From: Halomonas denitrificans
GTDB lineage: Bacteria > Pseudomonadota > Gammaproteobacteria > Xanthomonadales > Wenzhouxiangellaceae
Length of the DNA stretch: 64,000 nt
Reading direction: 5' to 3'
Assembly (NCBI GenBank): GCA_019800895.1
Contig: JAHVKF010000003.1
Location: 744,001 to 808,000 of the forward strand
The notes under the pieces were generated by a model, which saw nothing but the letters and a program-made list of their open reading frames with translations, was not told where the DNA came from and made no database searches. This document shows, piece after piece, positions 37,236-46,708 of this stretch (the stretch's first letter is position 1; every line of letters starts with the position of its first letter). The translations under genes were made by a program, and so were the position numbers.

Positions 37236-38438
37236 ATGAAATTGAACCTGGTCCGGGCGCTGTGCGCCCTCAGCCTGCTGCTTGCGCTGCCGCTGCACGC
37301 CGCCGACATCAACGTGGACACCACCGTCGACGAGAGCGACGGCAGCTGTGCCGACGGCGACTGTTCCCTGCGTGACGCCATCGACACCGCCGCCGCCGGC
37401 GACCGCGTCCTCGTTCCGGCCGGCGTCTACACGCTGACGCTGGGTGCCCTGACGCCCACCGTGTCGATGGACATCCTCGGTGATGGCGCGCAGTCGACCG
37501 AGCTCGTTGGTGACGACGCGAACGGTGTCCTGGATATCACTGCCGGAACGATCACAGTGACCATCGAGGCGCTGAGCATCGCCAACGGCCGCAGCGGCCG
37601 CGGTGGCGGTGTCTTGATCCGCGAAGCCACGGTCGTGATGCGGGACTGCATCGTTCGGGACTCCGCGGGCTTCAACGGTGGCGGAATCGCTGCGGATCAA
37701 TCGACCGATCTGACGATCGAGCGCTGCGCCATTCTCGACAACCTGGCCGACGGCAATTCCGGCGGCGGCATCAGCGTCGATGGATCGACGCTCACGCTGC
37801 TCGACTCCACCGTGGCCGGCAACAGCGCGCCGTCTTCGGGCCGGGTCGGCGGTGGTCTTGCCGTGTTCGGCGGTCTGCGCGGCGGCTTCGGTCCGAGCAC
37901 CGTGGTCATCCGGAACTCGACGATCGTCGCCAACGACGCCGAGGACATCGGTGGCGGGATCTACGTGGGTCCGGGCGGCCATTCCGTTTCCATCAGCAAC
38001 AGCATCGTGGCCAACAACCCCGGCTTCGACTGCGGCCCGGGCGTCACGTCGCTCGGCTGGAACATCGATTCCGACGGCACCTGCAACCTCGTGGCGTCCG
38101 GCGACCAGCCCTCGACCAACCCCGACCTCGGTCCGCGCGGCCTCAACGGCGGCTCCACGCCCAACTACCTGCCGAACCCGGGCAGCCCGGCGATCGACGC
38201 CGGCAACCCGGCCGCGCCGGATACCGGCGACGCGACCTGCACCCTGGCCGACCAGCGCGAGCTGGTGATCGACGGCGGTGATGTCTGCGATATCGGCGCG
38301 GTCGAGAGCGACGGCGTCCCTGCCGCCAGCGGCCCGCCGATTCCCCCGGCCGAGACCATTCCGGCGCTCGGGCCGATCGGCCTGCTGGTCCTGCTGCTGC
38401 TGATCGGCGGCCTGGCTCCGGTCGCGCTGCGCCGCTGA
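37236..38438 (+). CDS. secreted parallel beta-helix protein with IPTL-CTERM signal
   Basis: A 400-residue exported protein. Signal peptide MKLNLVRALCALSLLLALPL ends near HAAD. CADGDCSLRDAIDTA (residues ~33-47) is the CSLRDA motif found at the start of many right-handed parallel beta-helix ('choice-of-anchor'/polymorphic outer-membrane-like) proteins. The body has repeated short strands with GGGI/NSTI turns (NGGGIAADQSTDLTIERC, GGGISVDGSTLTLLDSTV, GGGIYVGPGG). The C-terminus IPALGPIGLLVLLLLIGGL followed by ALRR is an IPTL-CTERM sorting signal. GGAG lies upstream of the ATG. It is likely surface-attached or released after exosortase processing; function is unknown. Confidence 0.85.
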   Translation: MKLNLVRALCALSLLLALPLHAADINVDTTVDESDGSCADGDCSLRDAIDTAAAGDRVLVPAGVYTLTLGALTPTVSMDILGDGAQSTELVGDDANGVLDITAGTITVTIEALSIANGRSGRGGGVLIREATVVMRDCIVRDSAGFNGGGIAADQSTDLTIERCAILDNLADGNSGGGISVDGSTLTLLDSTVAGNSAPSSGRVGGGLAVFGGLRGGFGPSTVVIRNSTIVANDAEDIGGGIYVGPGGHSVSISNSIVANNPGFDCGPGVTSLGWNIDSDGTCNLVASGDQPSTNPDLGPRGLNGGSTPNYLPNPGSPAIDAGNPAAPDTGDATCTLADQRELVIDGGDVCDIGAVESDGVPAASGPPIPPAETIPALGPIGLLVLLLLIGGLAPVALRR

Positions 38439-38454
38439 GGCACCCCCACCGATT

Positions 38455-38485
38455 CCGATGACCGGCCGGCCCGGCCGGTCATCGG
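38455..38485. terminator. strong stem-loop between beta-helix gene and fbp
   Basis: CCGATGACCGGCC and GGCCGGTCATCGG are perfect 13-bp arms around a five-base loop. They lie 16 bp after the IPTL-CTERM gene stop. There is no long T run, so it is a probable but not canonical terminator. Confidence 0.5.
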
Positions 38486-38682
38486 TCCTCGCTTTCGTTC
38501 GTTCCCGCTACGGCCCGTTGCGCAGGCGGGTGCGGGCGAAGGTCGTTGCGACGTTCCGTCGGCAGCGCCACGTCCGCGTCGATTCGGCCCGCCTGCCGGT
38601 TGCCTCAGCGCCGGATGGGGACCGACGAGCGGCTATACTTCCGGCGGTTCGATCCTCCTGACCCATCGCCCCGGTTTTCTCC

Positions 38683-39705
38683 ATGCGCATCGGCACCACG
38701 CTCACCAACTACACCATCAACAAGCAGAAGGGCTTCCAAGGCGCCAGCGGCACCTTCACGGGCCTGCTCAACGACATTGCCGTGGCCTGCAAGCGGATTT
38801 CCGACCTGGTCAACAAGGGCGATCTCGTCGGCGTGCTCGGCGCGGCCGAGTCCGAGAACGTGCAGGGCGAACAGCAGAAGAAGCTCGACGTGATCAGCAA
38901 CGACCTGATGATCGAGGCGCTTCAGCACAACGGGCACATCGCCGGGCTGGCATCGGAGGAAATGGACACGATTTACCATCTTCCTGAAGGCGCGCAGCGC
39001 GGCAACTATCTCGTCCTGTGCGACCCGCTGGACGGCTCGTCGAATATCGACGTCAACGTCTCGGTGGGCACGATCTTCTCGATCCTCAAGGCCCCCGAGG
39101 GCGTCGAGAAGCCGACCGAAGCGGATTTCCTCAAGCCCGGCACCGAGCAGGTCGCGGCCGGCTACTGCCTCTACGGCCCGGCCACGATCCTGGTCCTCAC
39201 CACCGGCGACGGCGTCAGCATGTTCACGCTCAACCGGGACTTCGGCGAATTCCTGCTGACCCGCGAAGACGTGCGCGTGCCTGAGGAGACCGCCGAGTTC
39301 GCGATCAACATGTCGTACCGCCGTCACTGGGATGCACCGATCGAACGCTACATCGCCGAGTGCCTGGAGGGAGAGCAGGGCGTCCGGGGCAAGAACTTCA
39401 ACATGCGCTGGATCGCCTCGATGGTGGCCGAGGTTCACCGCATCCTGACCCGCGGCGGCATTTTCATGTACCCGGCAGATGCGAAGATCAGGGCCTCGGG
39501 CAAGGCCGGCAAGCTGCGCCTGATGTACGAAGCCAACCCGATGGCGATGCTCATCGAGCAGGCTGGCGGTGCCGCCACCACCGGCCGCCAGCGCATGCTC
39601 GAGGTGGAGCCGGACGAGTTGCACCAGCGGGTCCCGGTGATCCTCGGCTCACGATCCGAGGTCGAGCGCGTGGCGTCCTACCACGACGAAGCGGCCGCCG
39701 ACTGA
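38683..39705 (+). CDS. fbp: fructose-1,6-bisphosphatase class I
   Basis: A 340-residue class I FBPase, full length. The metal-binding signature [20 protein letters not shown] (residues ~111-130) and the ASEEMD motif upstream supply the acidic ligands. [16 protein letters not shown] and [21 protein letters not shown] form the sugar-phosphate site. The enzyme hydrolyses fructose-1,6-bisphosphate to fructose-6-phosphate in gluconeogenesis. A TATACT (38634-38639) may be its -10. It is convergent with pntB, separated by 51 bp containing a GC-rich palindrome (39717-39733). Confidence 0.96.
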   Translation: MRIGTTLTNYTINKQKGFQGASGTFTGLLNDIAVACKRISDLVNKGDLVGVLGAAESENVQGEQQKKLDVISNDLMIEALQHNGHIAGLASEEMDTIYHLPEGAQRGNYLVLCDPLDGSSNIDVNVSVGTIFSILKAPEGVEKPTEADFLKPGTEQVAAGYCLYGPATILVLTTGDGVSMFTLNRDFGEFLLTREDVRVPEETAEFAINMSYRRHWDAPIERYIAECLEGEQGVRGKNFNMRWIASMVAEVHRILTRGGIFMYPADAKIRASGKAGKLRLMYEANPMAMLIEQAGGAATTGRQRMLEVEPDELHQRVPVILGSRSEVERVASYHDEAAAD

Positions 39706-39756
39706 TCCCGCGGCCGCCGGGCGGGCCGCCCGGTCGCGCCGGACGCGGTCCGACCG

Positions 39757-41211
<1,455 letters not shown>

Positions 41212-41215
41212 GGCC

Positions 41216-42790
41216 TCAGCTCCTCTGGAACATGGCGAGCATCCGGCGGGTCACCAGGAACCCGCCGAAGATGTTGACCGAGGCCATCAGGACCGATAGC
41301 GCGGCAAGGATCATCACGAGGAAGCTGCCGGAGACGATCTGCAGCAGGGCTCCGACGATGATGATCGAGGAGATCGCGTTGGTGATCGCCATCAGCGGCG
41401 TATGCAGCGAGTGCGCCACGCCCCAGATCACGTGGTAGCCGACGAACACGGCGAGCACGAACACGACCAGGTGCTGCATGAAGCTCGGCGGCGCAACGGT
41501 GCCGAGACCGAGAATCGCCAGGCTGCCCAGGCCCAGCAGCAGCCCGGTCCGGTTCAGCGTCTTCTTCAGCTCGGCGGTCTCGCGGGCGGCGCGCTGCGCG
41601 GCGGTCTCCTCCGGCTCCTTCTTCTTCGGCTTGGCGGCCGCAATGGCCTTGACCTTCGGCGCCGGCGGCGGCCAGGTGATCTCGCCCTCGTGCGTGACCA
41701 GCGCGCCGCGGATCACGTCGTCGTCCATGTTCACGACCGGCCGACCGTCCTTGTCCGGCGTCAGGTCGTCGAGCATGTGGCGGATGTTGGTGGCGTACAG
41801 GTTCGAGGCCTGGGTCGCCATCCGGCTCGGGAAGTCCGTGTAGCCGATGATCGTCACGCCGTTGTCGGTCACGAACTTCTCGTCGGCCTTCGTCAGCGTG
41901 CAGTTGCCGCCGCGCTCGGCGGCGAGATCCACGATCACCGAGCCCGGCTTCATGGCTTCGACCATGTCCCTGGTCCACAGCTCCGGGGCGGGGCGGTTCG
42001 GGATCAGCGCCGTGGTGATGACGATATCGACGTCCGGCGCCAGCTCGCGGAACTTCTCGAGCTGCTTCTCGCGGAACTCGGGGCTGGACGGCGCCGCGTA
42101 GCCGCCGGACTCGGAACCATCGCTTTGTTCCTCCTCGAAATCGAGGAACACGAACTCGGCGCCCATCGATTCGATCTGCTCGGCGACCTCGGGGCGAACG
42201 TCGAAGGCCAGTGTGATCGCGCCCAGCGACACGGAAGTGCCGATCGCGGCCAGTCCGGCCACGCCGGCGCCGACCACCAGGACCTTGGCCGGCGGCACCT
42301 TGCCGGCCGCCGTCATCTGGCCCATGAAGAAGCGACCGAAGTGGTTGCCGGCCTCGACCACCGCGCGGTAGCCGGCGATGTTGGCCATCGACGACAGCGC
42401 GTCCATTTTCTGCGCCCGGCTGATCCGCGGCACCATGTCCATGGCCAGCACGGTCATGTTTTTCGCCTTCATCTGCTCGAGCAGGTCTTCGTTGGCGGCG
42501 GGCCAGACGAAGGAGATCAGCGTCTTGCCGTCGGGCGCCTTGCGGATCTCGGCCTCCGACGGTTCGCGCACCTTGATGATGATGTCGGCCTGCTTCCAGA
42601 GCGCCTCCGCCGAATCGACGACCGTGACGCCGGCTTCGGCGTAGGCCTCGTCGGTGATCGACGCCTTCGCCCCGGCCCCGGCCTCGACCAGGCACTCGTA
42701 GCCCAGCTTCTGCAGCCGGCCCGCGCTCTCGGGCGTCAGCGCGACGCGCGCTTCGCCCGGTGCGGTCTCTTTCGGTGCACCTACTTTCAT
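41216..42790 (-). CDS. pntA: NAD(P) transhydrogenase subunit alpha (fused alpha1-alpha2)
   Basis: A 524-residue protein with domain I (NAD(H)-binding; [47 protein letters not shown]) followed by a charged Lys/Pro/Glu linker and about four transmembrane helices (residues ~430-515) of domain II. The alpha1 and alpha2 parts, separate in some alphaproteobacteria, are joined here as in E. coli. An insert [16 protein letters not shown] (~228-243) near the nucleotide site is typical of one branch of PntA. It is the first gene of the pntAB operon. The region upstream marks the boundary with the low-GC island. Confidence 0.96.
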   Translation of the reverse strand: MKVGAPKETAPGEARVALTPESAGRLQKLGYECLVEAGAGAKASITDEAYAEAGVTVVDSAEALWKQADIIIKVREPSEAEIRKAPDGKTLISFVWPAANEDLLEQMKAKNMTVLAMDMVPRISRAQKMDALSSMANIAGYRAVVEAGNHFGRFFMGQMTAAGKVPPAKVLVVGAGVAGLAAIGTSVSLGAITLAFDVRPEVAEQIESMGAEFVFLDFEEEQSDGSESGGYAAPSSPEFREKQLEKFRELAPDVDIVITTALIPNRPAPELWTRDMVEAMKPGSVIVDLAAERGGNCTLTKADEKFVTDNGVTIIGYTDFPSRMATQASNLYATNIRHMLDDLTPDKDGRPVVNMDDDVIRGALVTHEGEITWPPPAPKVKAIAAAKPKKKEPEETAAQRAARETAELKKTLNRTGLLLGLGSLAILGLGTVAPPSFMQHLVVFVLAVFVGYHVIWGVAHSLHTPLMAITNAISSIIIVGALLQIVSGSFLVMILAALSVLMASVNIFGGFLVTRRMLAMFQRS

Positions 42791-43134
42791 CGTTTCACTC
42801 CTAAGATCCCTTTGCCCCTCGAGTCCCGGCGCCAGCCTAAGACTTCATTATCGCGCCGACGGGCGACCGAGCGGTGAGCAACTGTAGGATGCTAGCCCCG
42901 GGCGCTCGAATCATCAAATCGACTGGCGTCGCCGGCCGCGTGCCGGTGATAATCCGCAGCGGAGTCCGCCGCGGCACCGACATCGGCCGGCAGCATGTAG
43001 GTAGGCACAAAAGAGAGGATGTCTCGGGTGGCTTGGCAGGTTTTCAGCCACTGCAAAAAGAGCCTGACATCGGTTAAACACGAGCGCTCAATAGGCTGTA
43101 CATCGCTTGCCTGAACTGTGAAGATACGGTACGG
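42791..43134. other. junction between core chromosome and low-GC island
   Basis: No supported gene. Base composition drops from GC-rich to roughly balanced around 43.0 kb. The left part should hold the pntA promoter. I found no tRNA or direct repeat marking an insertion site. Confidence 0.45.
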
Positions 43135-43140
43135 ATGGAA

Positions 43141-43638
43141 ATGAGGCTCAATCAACGATGCAGCCGAGAGAGGAATGAAAAATTGAAAGACAGACGTCGA
43201 AGCGCGCTGCATTTGGCAGCCAGAGTGAGCACGATTGGAGTCGTGTTCTACATCACTCTCTTGCTCGCGGTAGCCCTCGGGATAGAAGAGAAGTCGTTCT
43301 GGGAAAAGAACTGGGATATCGTGATGGGCGGCGGGCTTGGCTGGCTGTTCGGGATCGGGGCCTTTGCCGTAGTCGGAGTCACTGTCTGGTTCGCCGGACC
43401 ATTCATGGGAGCGTTTGGTCTTATTTCAATGGCGACTGGCGGGTTGCTCGGAGGTCTTGGGCTAGGCTCAGTCATTCACGTACTCAGAGATCCGTCCGAT
43501 TACAACTTCAATGTGCCAGTCATCTCTGCAGTTGCCGTGGGAGGCATGATTGTTTCTTGGTTTCTGTCGAATTACATTGATATGAAAATCGAGCTAAGGG
43601 AGCGGAGGCGAGCGGCGGATATTTCCGATGCAGAGTGA
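43141..43638 (+). CDS. hypothetical inner-membrane protein (low-GC island)
   Basis: A 165-residue protein I cannot assign. After a basic N-terminus (RNEKLKDRRRSALHLAARVS) there are four hydrophobic segments: VVFYITLLLAVALGI, GLGWLFGIGAFAVVGVTVWF, GAFGLISMATGGLLGGLGLG and ISAVAVGGMIVSWFL. It ends in a charged tail (KIELRERRRAADISDAE). Glycine-rich TM2 and TM3 suggest close helix packing. It overlaps nothing and is followed after only a few bases by the zinc-finger gene in the same direction, so the two may be co-expressed. Two ATGs (43135 and 43141) are possible. Codon use is less GC-biased than in the core genes, indicating acquisition. Confidence 0.55.
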   Translation: MRLNQRCSRERNEKLKDRRRSALHLAARVSTIGVVFYITLLLAVALGIEEKSFWEKNWDIVMGGGLGWLFGIGAFAVVGVTVWFAGPFMGAFGLISMATGGLLGGLGLGSVIHVLRDPSDYNFNVPVISAVAVGGMIVSWFLSNYIDMKIELRERRRAADISDAE

Positions 43639-43641
43639 GAC

Positions 43642-44058
43642 ATGCTTGTCAACGGTTTTCCTGGCTGCCCCAAAGAGATTTGGATGACTAAGATCGACCA
43701 CGAGCGCAGAAATCTCGAGGATAAGGCCAAGAAGCCTGAACGTGAGCGAGTGATCGCGGGATCGAGTGAATCAAAGACACTACGAGGGGTTCGAAAGAGG
43801 GTTTGGAGTGCCGGGCATGGATATGGACCCGCACCTGCTTCCGGCTTTTCAGCATGTCCAAAGTGCAACGCGCATGTAAAAACGAGGAAGCTAAGAAAGC
43901 ATATTATCGATGTTCACCGCCGCTTCAAATGCCCGGTATGCCAGACCATGTGTGAAGGCGCAACTCAACTACGTCGTCACGTCCGCCAGAAGCACGGAAA
44001 GCCTGCTCTTCGAAAGGTAAATCGATACCTGCGCTTGAAGTTCAGGTCAGGCTTTTGA
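43642..44058 (+). CDS. small protein with two classical C2H2 zinc fingers
   Basis: A 138-residue basic protein. Residues 72-92 form CPKCNAHVKTRKLRKHIIDV-H (Cys72, Cys75, His87, His92; C-x2-C-x11-H-x4-H). Residues 97-118 form a second finger (Cys97, Cys100, His113, His118; C-x2-C-x12-H-x4-H). The linker is only RRFK. Hydrophobic residues fall at the canonical core positions (Val79/Leu84 and Cys104/Leu110). Tandem C2H2 fingers are typical of eukaryotic nucleic-acid-binding proteins and rare in bacteria, where the Ros/MucR fold is the usual zinc finger. The N-terminal half is charged and probably disordered, and the C-terminus is very basic. A DNA- or RNA-binding role is inferred. An internal start at ATG 43684 is also possible. 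Confidence 0.65.
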   Translation: MLVNGFPGCPKEIWMTKIDHERRNLEDKAKKPERERVIAGSSESKTLRGVRKRVWSAGHGYGPAPASGFSACPKCNAHVKTRKLRKHIIDVHRRFKCPVCQTMCEGATQLRRHVRQKHGKPALRKVNRYLRLKFRSGF

Positions 44059-44078
44059 GTTATAGGTTTAGAGTCCGT

Positions 44079-44273
44079 TCACCGTTCCTTGGCCGTCAAG
44101 TAGATTCTCGAGGCCAGTTTTACCGCGATTCCGGTGTCCAGATGATTGCGGATGACATCACGGCCCGTCTGTAGATCGAAGCCATAAAACCACTGGCTCC
44201 GAACGATGCGAGTGGTCACGTGGTAGTGCAGCGTGGTTTCGAGCGAGACAATGCGGCAGCGAGGAAGGGGCAT
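44079..44273 (-). pseudogene. N-terminal fragment of Y1 (IS200/REP-associated type) transposase
   Basis: The 64-residue reading frame begins MPLPRCRIVSLETTLHYHVT and continues WFYGFDLQTGRDVIRNHLD. This is the N-terminus of a family of Y1 transposase-like proteins, in which the HxH-type histidines (here HYH, residues ~17-19) bind metal. The homology then stops: the usual LASIFAIDICAYAVM continuation is cut short after KLASRIYL, and no tyrosine helix follows. It is therefore a decayed fragment. It sits inside the cassette-like region, upstream of a pair of direct repeats. Confidence 0.55.
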
Positions 44274-44339
44274 CGGGCGGACCGAGTTTGGATCGATCTG
44301 CAGTCTGGCGCCCGAGCTCAGACGGGAAAATCGGAGAAG

Positions 44340-44445
44340 TGCTCGAATTCAGCTACAGAGATTTCCCAGGACATGTGTGTCCACGTTCTCTCAGAACTAC
44401 AGAAATTCCCTAGAACATGGGTGTCCACGTGTTTCCATGTCGATC
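44340..44445. repeat. pair of imperfect direct repeats near transposase fragment
   Basis: The first copy is about 44345-44390 (CTACAGAGATTTCCCAGGAC then ATGTGTGTCCACGTT). The second copy is about 44396-44441 (CTACAGAAATTCCCTAGAAC then ATGGGTGTCCACGTG). The ~45-bp units differ at scattered positions. They may be recognition sequences of the truncated Y1 transposase. Confidence 0.55.
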
Positions 44446-44473
44446 GGAGTCTTAAGTAAAGCCACGACCTGGC

Positions 44474-44569
44474 GGCTACCGCCTTAGTTCAGCTACGGTA
44501 GAGGCGACGCTTGCTTTTGGGGAGTGAATCATTGGCGGTTCAAACGTCCGCTGCAACGATTTGTTGGCT
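44474..44569 (-). repeat. attC-like recombination site (cassette of the HEPN-like gene)
   Basis: Read on the minus strand, it begins CCAACAAATCGTTGCAGC shortly after the gene's stop codon and ends CTGAACTAAGGCGGTAGCC. The GTTGCAGC and GCTGAAC boxes are inverted relatives, as are the outer AACAA and GTAGCC boxes, which is the attC pattern R''-L''...L'-R'. Length is 96 bp. It is the least certain of the three sites because the inner part is not a clean hairpin. Confidence 0.45.
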
Positions 44570-44571
44570 GT

Positions 44572-45699
44572 TCAGGAAACAGCTTCGGCGTGGATGAACC
44601 CATAAAGAAAAACCTCCCCGTCAAAATGACAAACGTGCCAATATGGGCCATCCCCCTTCAATCCTTCGACCCAATAGTCCGTGTCTAGTCGCGTCACCCC
44701 CGGTGGCGTAATCGCCGAAACTTCAGATGTGGCATCGGCTTTTGCATATACAGGAACTTCTTCTCTGGACAGATCTAAATAAAAGCGTTCATGGTGACCG
44801 GATTGGGTTGCCTGCCATGTCCGGTGCAAAGACAGCACTACATCAAGCGTAGCCGAAAATATGTACTCGATCTTTTCGGTGAGCACTTTGGCGTCCAGCT
44901 TTGCAAGGTCGTACTTTACGACCCAGTTCCCATTCTTGCGCTTAAACACCTCTGGGGTCAGTCTCCATACATTCCAAAAGGCAGTGTTGTCAGCACCCGA
45001 TATCAGCAAGTGCTCATTAACCCGCGCATGGTCATAAACAATGAAACCTGTGGGCTCACGCACATTCTCCTCAATGAAATCCCTACTCTTGGCATAAAAA
45101 GGAGCGGATGACAGTCCAGCCCGCAAGCCTCTCGGCTCCCCGTCGAAGTACTCGCTTATATCGTAGCGGTGCTCAATCTCGCAGTACAACGCTTTGCGGC
45201 AAGCGATAGCACATCCCTCATGGTCGTCATTTGAAAGTGCTTCCTGGGCCTCCTTTAGTAGTTCTTTGGACTCGCCATCCCTCAATAGATCAATGGCACT
45301 AATCGATGCAAACGGGCGATCAAAAACCGATGTAGAAACCTCGTCAAAAAATTCGCGAACAGCCACTAACAAGCGGTCGCATTCATCTCGCGCAGGCTGG
45401 ATTCCATAGTGCTTTGAATCAATGCGTACACGATTCAGTCTGAGCAATCTAGCTTTGAACGGAAGTTCTTTCGGTTTAATTTTCTCATTGATTAGAACAA
45501 AGTAGCGATCAAACCTGGTGTTTTGATCAACGTCGCATTGACAGTGATCTGCCAAACCGACCAAAAACGCTTCCACCGCGTCTTGCATGAGATTCGCGGC
45601 GGCAAACAGATGCATATCATTGGCTGAACGTAGCGATCCCGCCGCCAATTCATAGAGGTGACGGCTCAGAACTACCCTTCTAATTGTTTCAATATCCAT
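44572..45699 (-). CDS. HEPN-like cassette-encoded protein, function unknown
   Basis: A 375-residue protein. The first ~110 residues are helical, with HLYELAAGSLRSANDMHLFA and ANLMQDAVEAFLVGL. They contain RIDSKH (Arg92, His97), an R-x4-H motif of the kind found in HEPN-superfamily RNases; the preceding helices fit the HEPN four-helix layout. Residues ~140-185 form a second helical pair, and the C-terminal ~190 residues are beta-rich and unrecognised. HEPN proteins are common in toxin-antitoxin and anti-phage systems, so a defence role is possible but not shown. The gene is low in GC and is bounded by attC-like sites on both sides, in the orientation expected for an integron cassette. Confidence 0.7.
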   Translation of the reverse strand: MDIETIRRVVLSRHLYELAAGSLRSANDMHLFAAANLMQDAVEAFLVGLADHCQCDVDQNTRFDRYFVLINEKIKPKELPFKARLLRLNRVRIDSKHYGIQPARDECDRLLVAVREFFDEVSTSVFDRPFASISAIDLLRDGESKELLKEAQEALSNDDHEGCAIACRKALYCEIEHRYDISEYFDGEPRGLRAGLSSAPFYAKSRDFIEENVREPTGFIVYDHARVNEHLLISGADNTAFWNVWRLTPEVFKRKNGNWVVKYDLAKLDAKVLTEKIEYIFSATLDVVLSLHRTWQATQSGHHERFYLDLSREEVPVYAKADATSEVSAITPPGVTRLDTDYWVEGLKGDGPYWHVCHFDGEVFLYGFIHAEAVS

Positions 45700-45716
45700 C
45701 TAAGCTGGACCGTGAC

Positions 45717-45803
45717 GGCTAACGTCTGAGTGAAGCGGCGCGGCCTTAGCCTCGGCCGGTGGAGGCCCGAAGGGCCGGAAAATGCTTGAGCGGCTTGTTA
45801 TGT
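45717..45803 (-). repeat. attC site between two cassette genes
   Basis: On the minus strand it reads ACATAACAAGCCGCTCAAGC, then a GC-rich imperfect hairpin (CCGGCCCTTCGGGCC near its centre), and ends CTTCACTCAGACGTTAGCC. The outer TAACAA/GTTAGCC boxes and inner CTCAAGC/GCTTCAC boxes are the conserved attC ends. The TAA of the upstream gene lies inside the R'' box, as is common in gene cassettes. This is the clearest of the three sites. Confidence 0.75.
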
Positions 45804-46088
45804 GTTTGCCACTAAAAGTGCCACCAATTGCAAGATGCCCGATGCTATTAGAAAGGCGAAGCCGGTAATTAAAAGCCTCTTCTTCTGCGCTCTTTCTATG
45901 TGTGCAGTTGAATTCCCAAGATTTTGAATATCTCCAGTTTGGTTTGGCATTAACTGCTGAATATTTAATTCATGACATTCTGCGACCAACGAGACGGCCG
46001 TTAGGATGCCTGTGACTCTATATGCCAAAATAATTGAGCCAATAATGCTGCTTAAGGCAGCGAGAATTTTGATTGTTTCAACAGTCAT
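45798..46088 (-). CDS. small cassette-encoded membrane protein
   Basis: A 96-residue protein with two transmembrane segments: IKILAALSSIIGSIILAYRV (residues ~5-25) and LLITGFAFLIASGILQLVAL (residues ~71-92). Between them is a hydrophilic stretch with ECHELNIQQLMPNQTGD. I do not recognise the family. The stop TAA falls within the R'' box of the downstream attC-like site, and another attC-like site lies just upstream of the start, so it is a complete single-gene cassette. GGGAA is a weak ribosome-binding site 7-8 nt upstream of ATG 46088. Codon use is AT-richer than in the flanking core genes. Confidence 0.65.
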   Translation of the reverse strand: MTVETIKILAALSSIIGSIILAYRVTGILTAVSLVAECHELNIQQLMPNQTGDIQNLGNSTAHIERAQKKRLLITGFAFLIASGILQLVALLVANT

Positions 46089-46107
46089 GAAATTCCCTTC
46101 TAGTATG

Positions 46108-46170
46108 AATTACGTTTGCGTGGACCGGCGCCGGCTTTATCGGCGTCCGCGCTGGATGCGTTGTTATGTG
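46108..46170 (-). repeat. attC-like site downstream of the 60-residue gene
   Basis: On the minus strand it begins CACATAACAACGCATCCAGC and ends CCACGCAAACGTAATTC. It shares the ACATAACAA left end with the site at 45717-45803. The right-end ACGTAAT is a degenerate version of the ACGTTAG box. The inner CGGACGCCG and GCCGGCGCC can form the stem. It is short (63 bp). Confidence 0.55.
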
Positions 46171-46205
46171 ATCGATTCAGAGGCTCCATAGAATTTCCAG
46201 ACTGG

Positions 46206-46388
46206 TCATTCTGGAACCCAACCGTCCTCTGTTTTCCTGAATGTATATTCATTCGAATCGAGTTTGATGGTTAGTCGCGGGTAATTTCCAGACCCATCAG
46301 TGTTGCCCGTGACCACTTTCGTTCGTTCAACGACTGCCGAATCCTGATTTGAACGATAGATTTGGTCTAGCAGGTCATTAAGAGTCAT
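46206..46388 (-). CDS. 60-residue hypothetical protein with strong ribosome-binding site
   Basis: ATG 46388 is preceded by GAGGAGAAAAGG, one of the best ribosome-binding sites in the window. The product (MTLNDLLDQIYRSNQDSAVV, ending RLTIKLDSNEYTFRKTEDGW) has an N-terminal helix and a small beta-sheet-like C-terminus. No family is recognised. It is followed 25 bp later by an attC-like site, so it is probably the first visible cassette gene of the array. Cytosolic; function unknown. Confidence 0.55.
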   Translation of the reverse strand: MTLNDLLDQIYRSNQDSAVVERTKVVTGNTDGSGNYPRLTIKLDSNEYTFRKTEDGWVPE

Positions 46389-46708
46389 CCTTTTCTCCTC
46401 TGAAATTTCCAATGTGAACCGGCAAGAGAATTCCGTTTGGAAACATAACTCCAAATTAGGCGGCGAAAGTACCGGGTAAAGGAAACTCGTGCAAAAACCG
46501 CCGAATTTCTCCCGGTTCGCCGCTTGCCACGAAGCAGTCGCATGATTTCCCACCAGTTCTTTCCGCCAAACGCCAGTTTTATCCTGCACGATCGCCGAAT
46601 AGCGCGCAACTCGTTCGGTCGGATAGAAGAACGCCCGGGCATCCCGGGCGCTTTCGTGGCGATTGAATCCGCCGTTTACCACGTGGGCTTTGCCTTCGAC
46701 GTCCGGCC
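46389..46708. other. non-coding edge of the cassette island
   Basis: Base composition rises back to the core level toward 46.7 kb. A short open frame on the minus strand (46385-46642) lacks coding character. Its left part should contain the promoter of the 60-residue gene. No attI site or integrase is visible here. Confidence 0.45.

Noticed and set aside
39717-39733. A 17-base GC-rich palindrome between fbp and pntB as a terminator
   Set aside because: The arms are 8 bp with a single-base centre and no T run on either strand, so it cannot be called with confidence.
44220-44487. Small plus-strand frames over the direct repeats
   Set aside because: They are antisense to the transposase fragment and contain the repeats as coding sequence in two different frames, which suggests chance.
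46385-46642. An 85-codon minus-strand frame upstream of the 60-residue gene
   Set aside because: No ribosome-binding site, no recognisable domain and unusual Arg/Trp-rich composition; it overlaps the leader of a gene with a strong ribosome-binding site.
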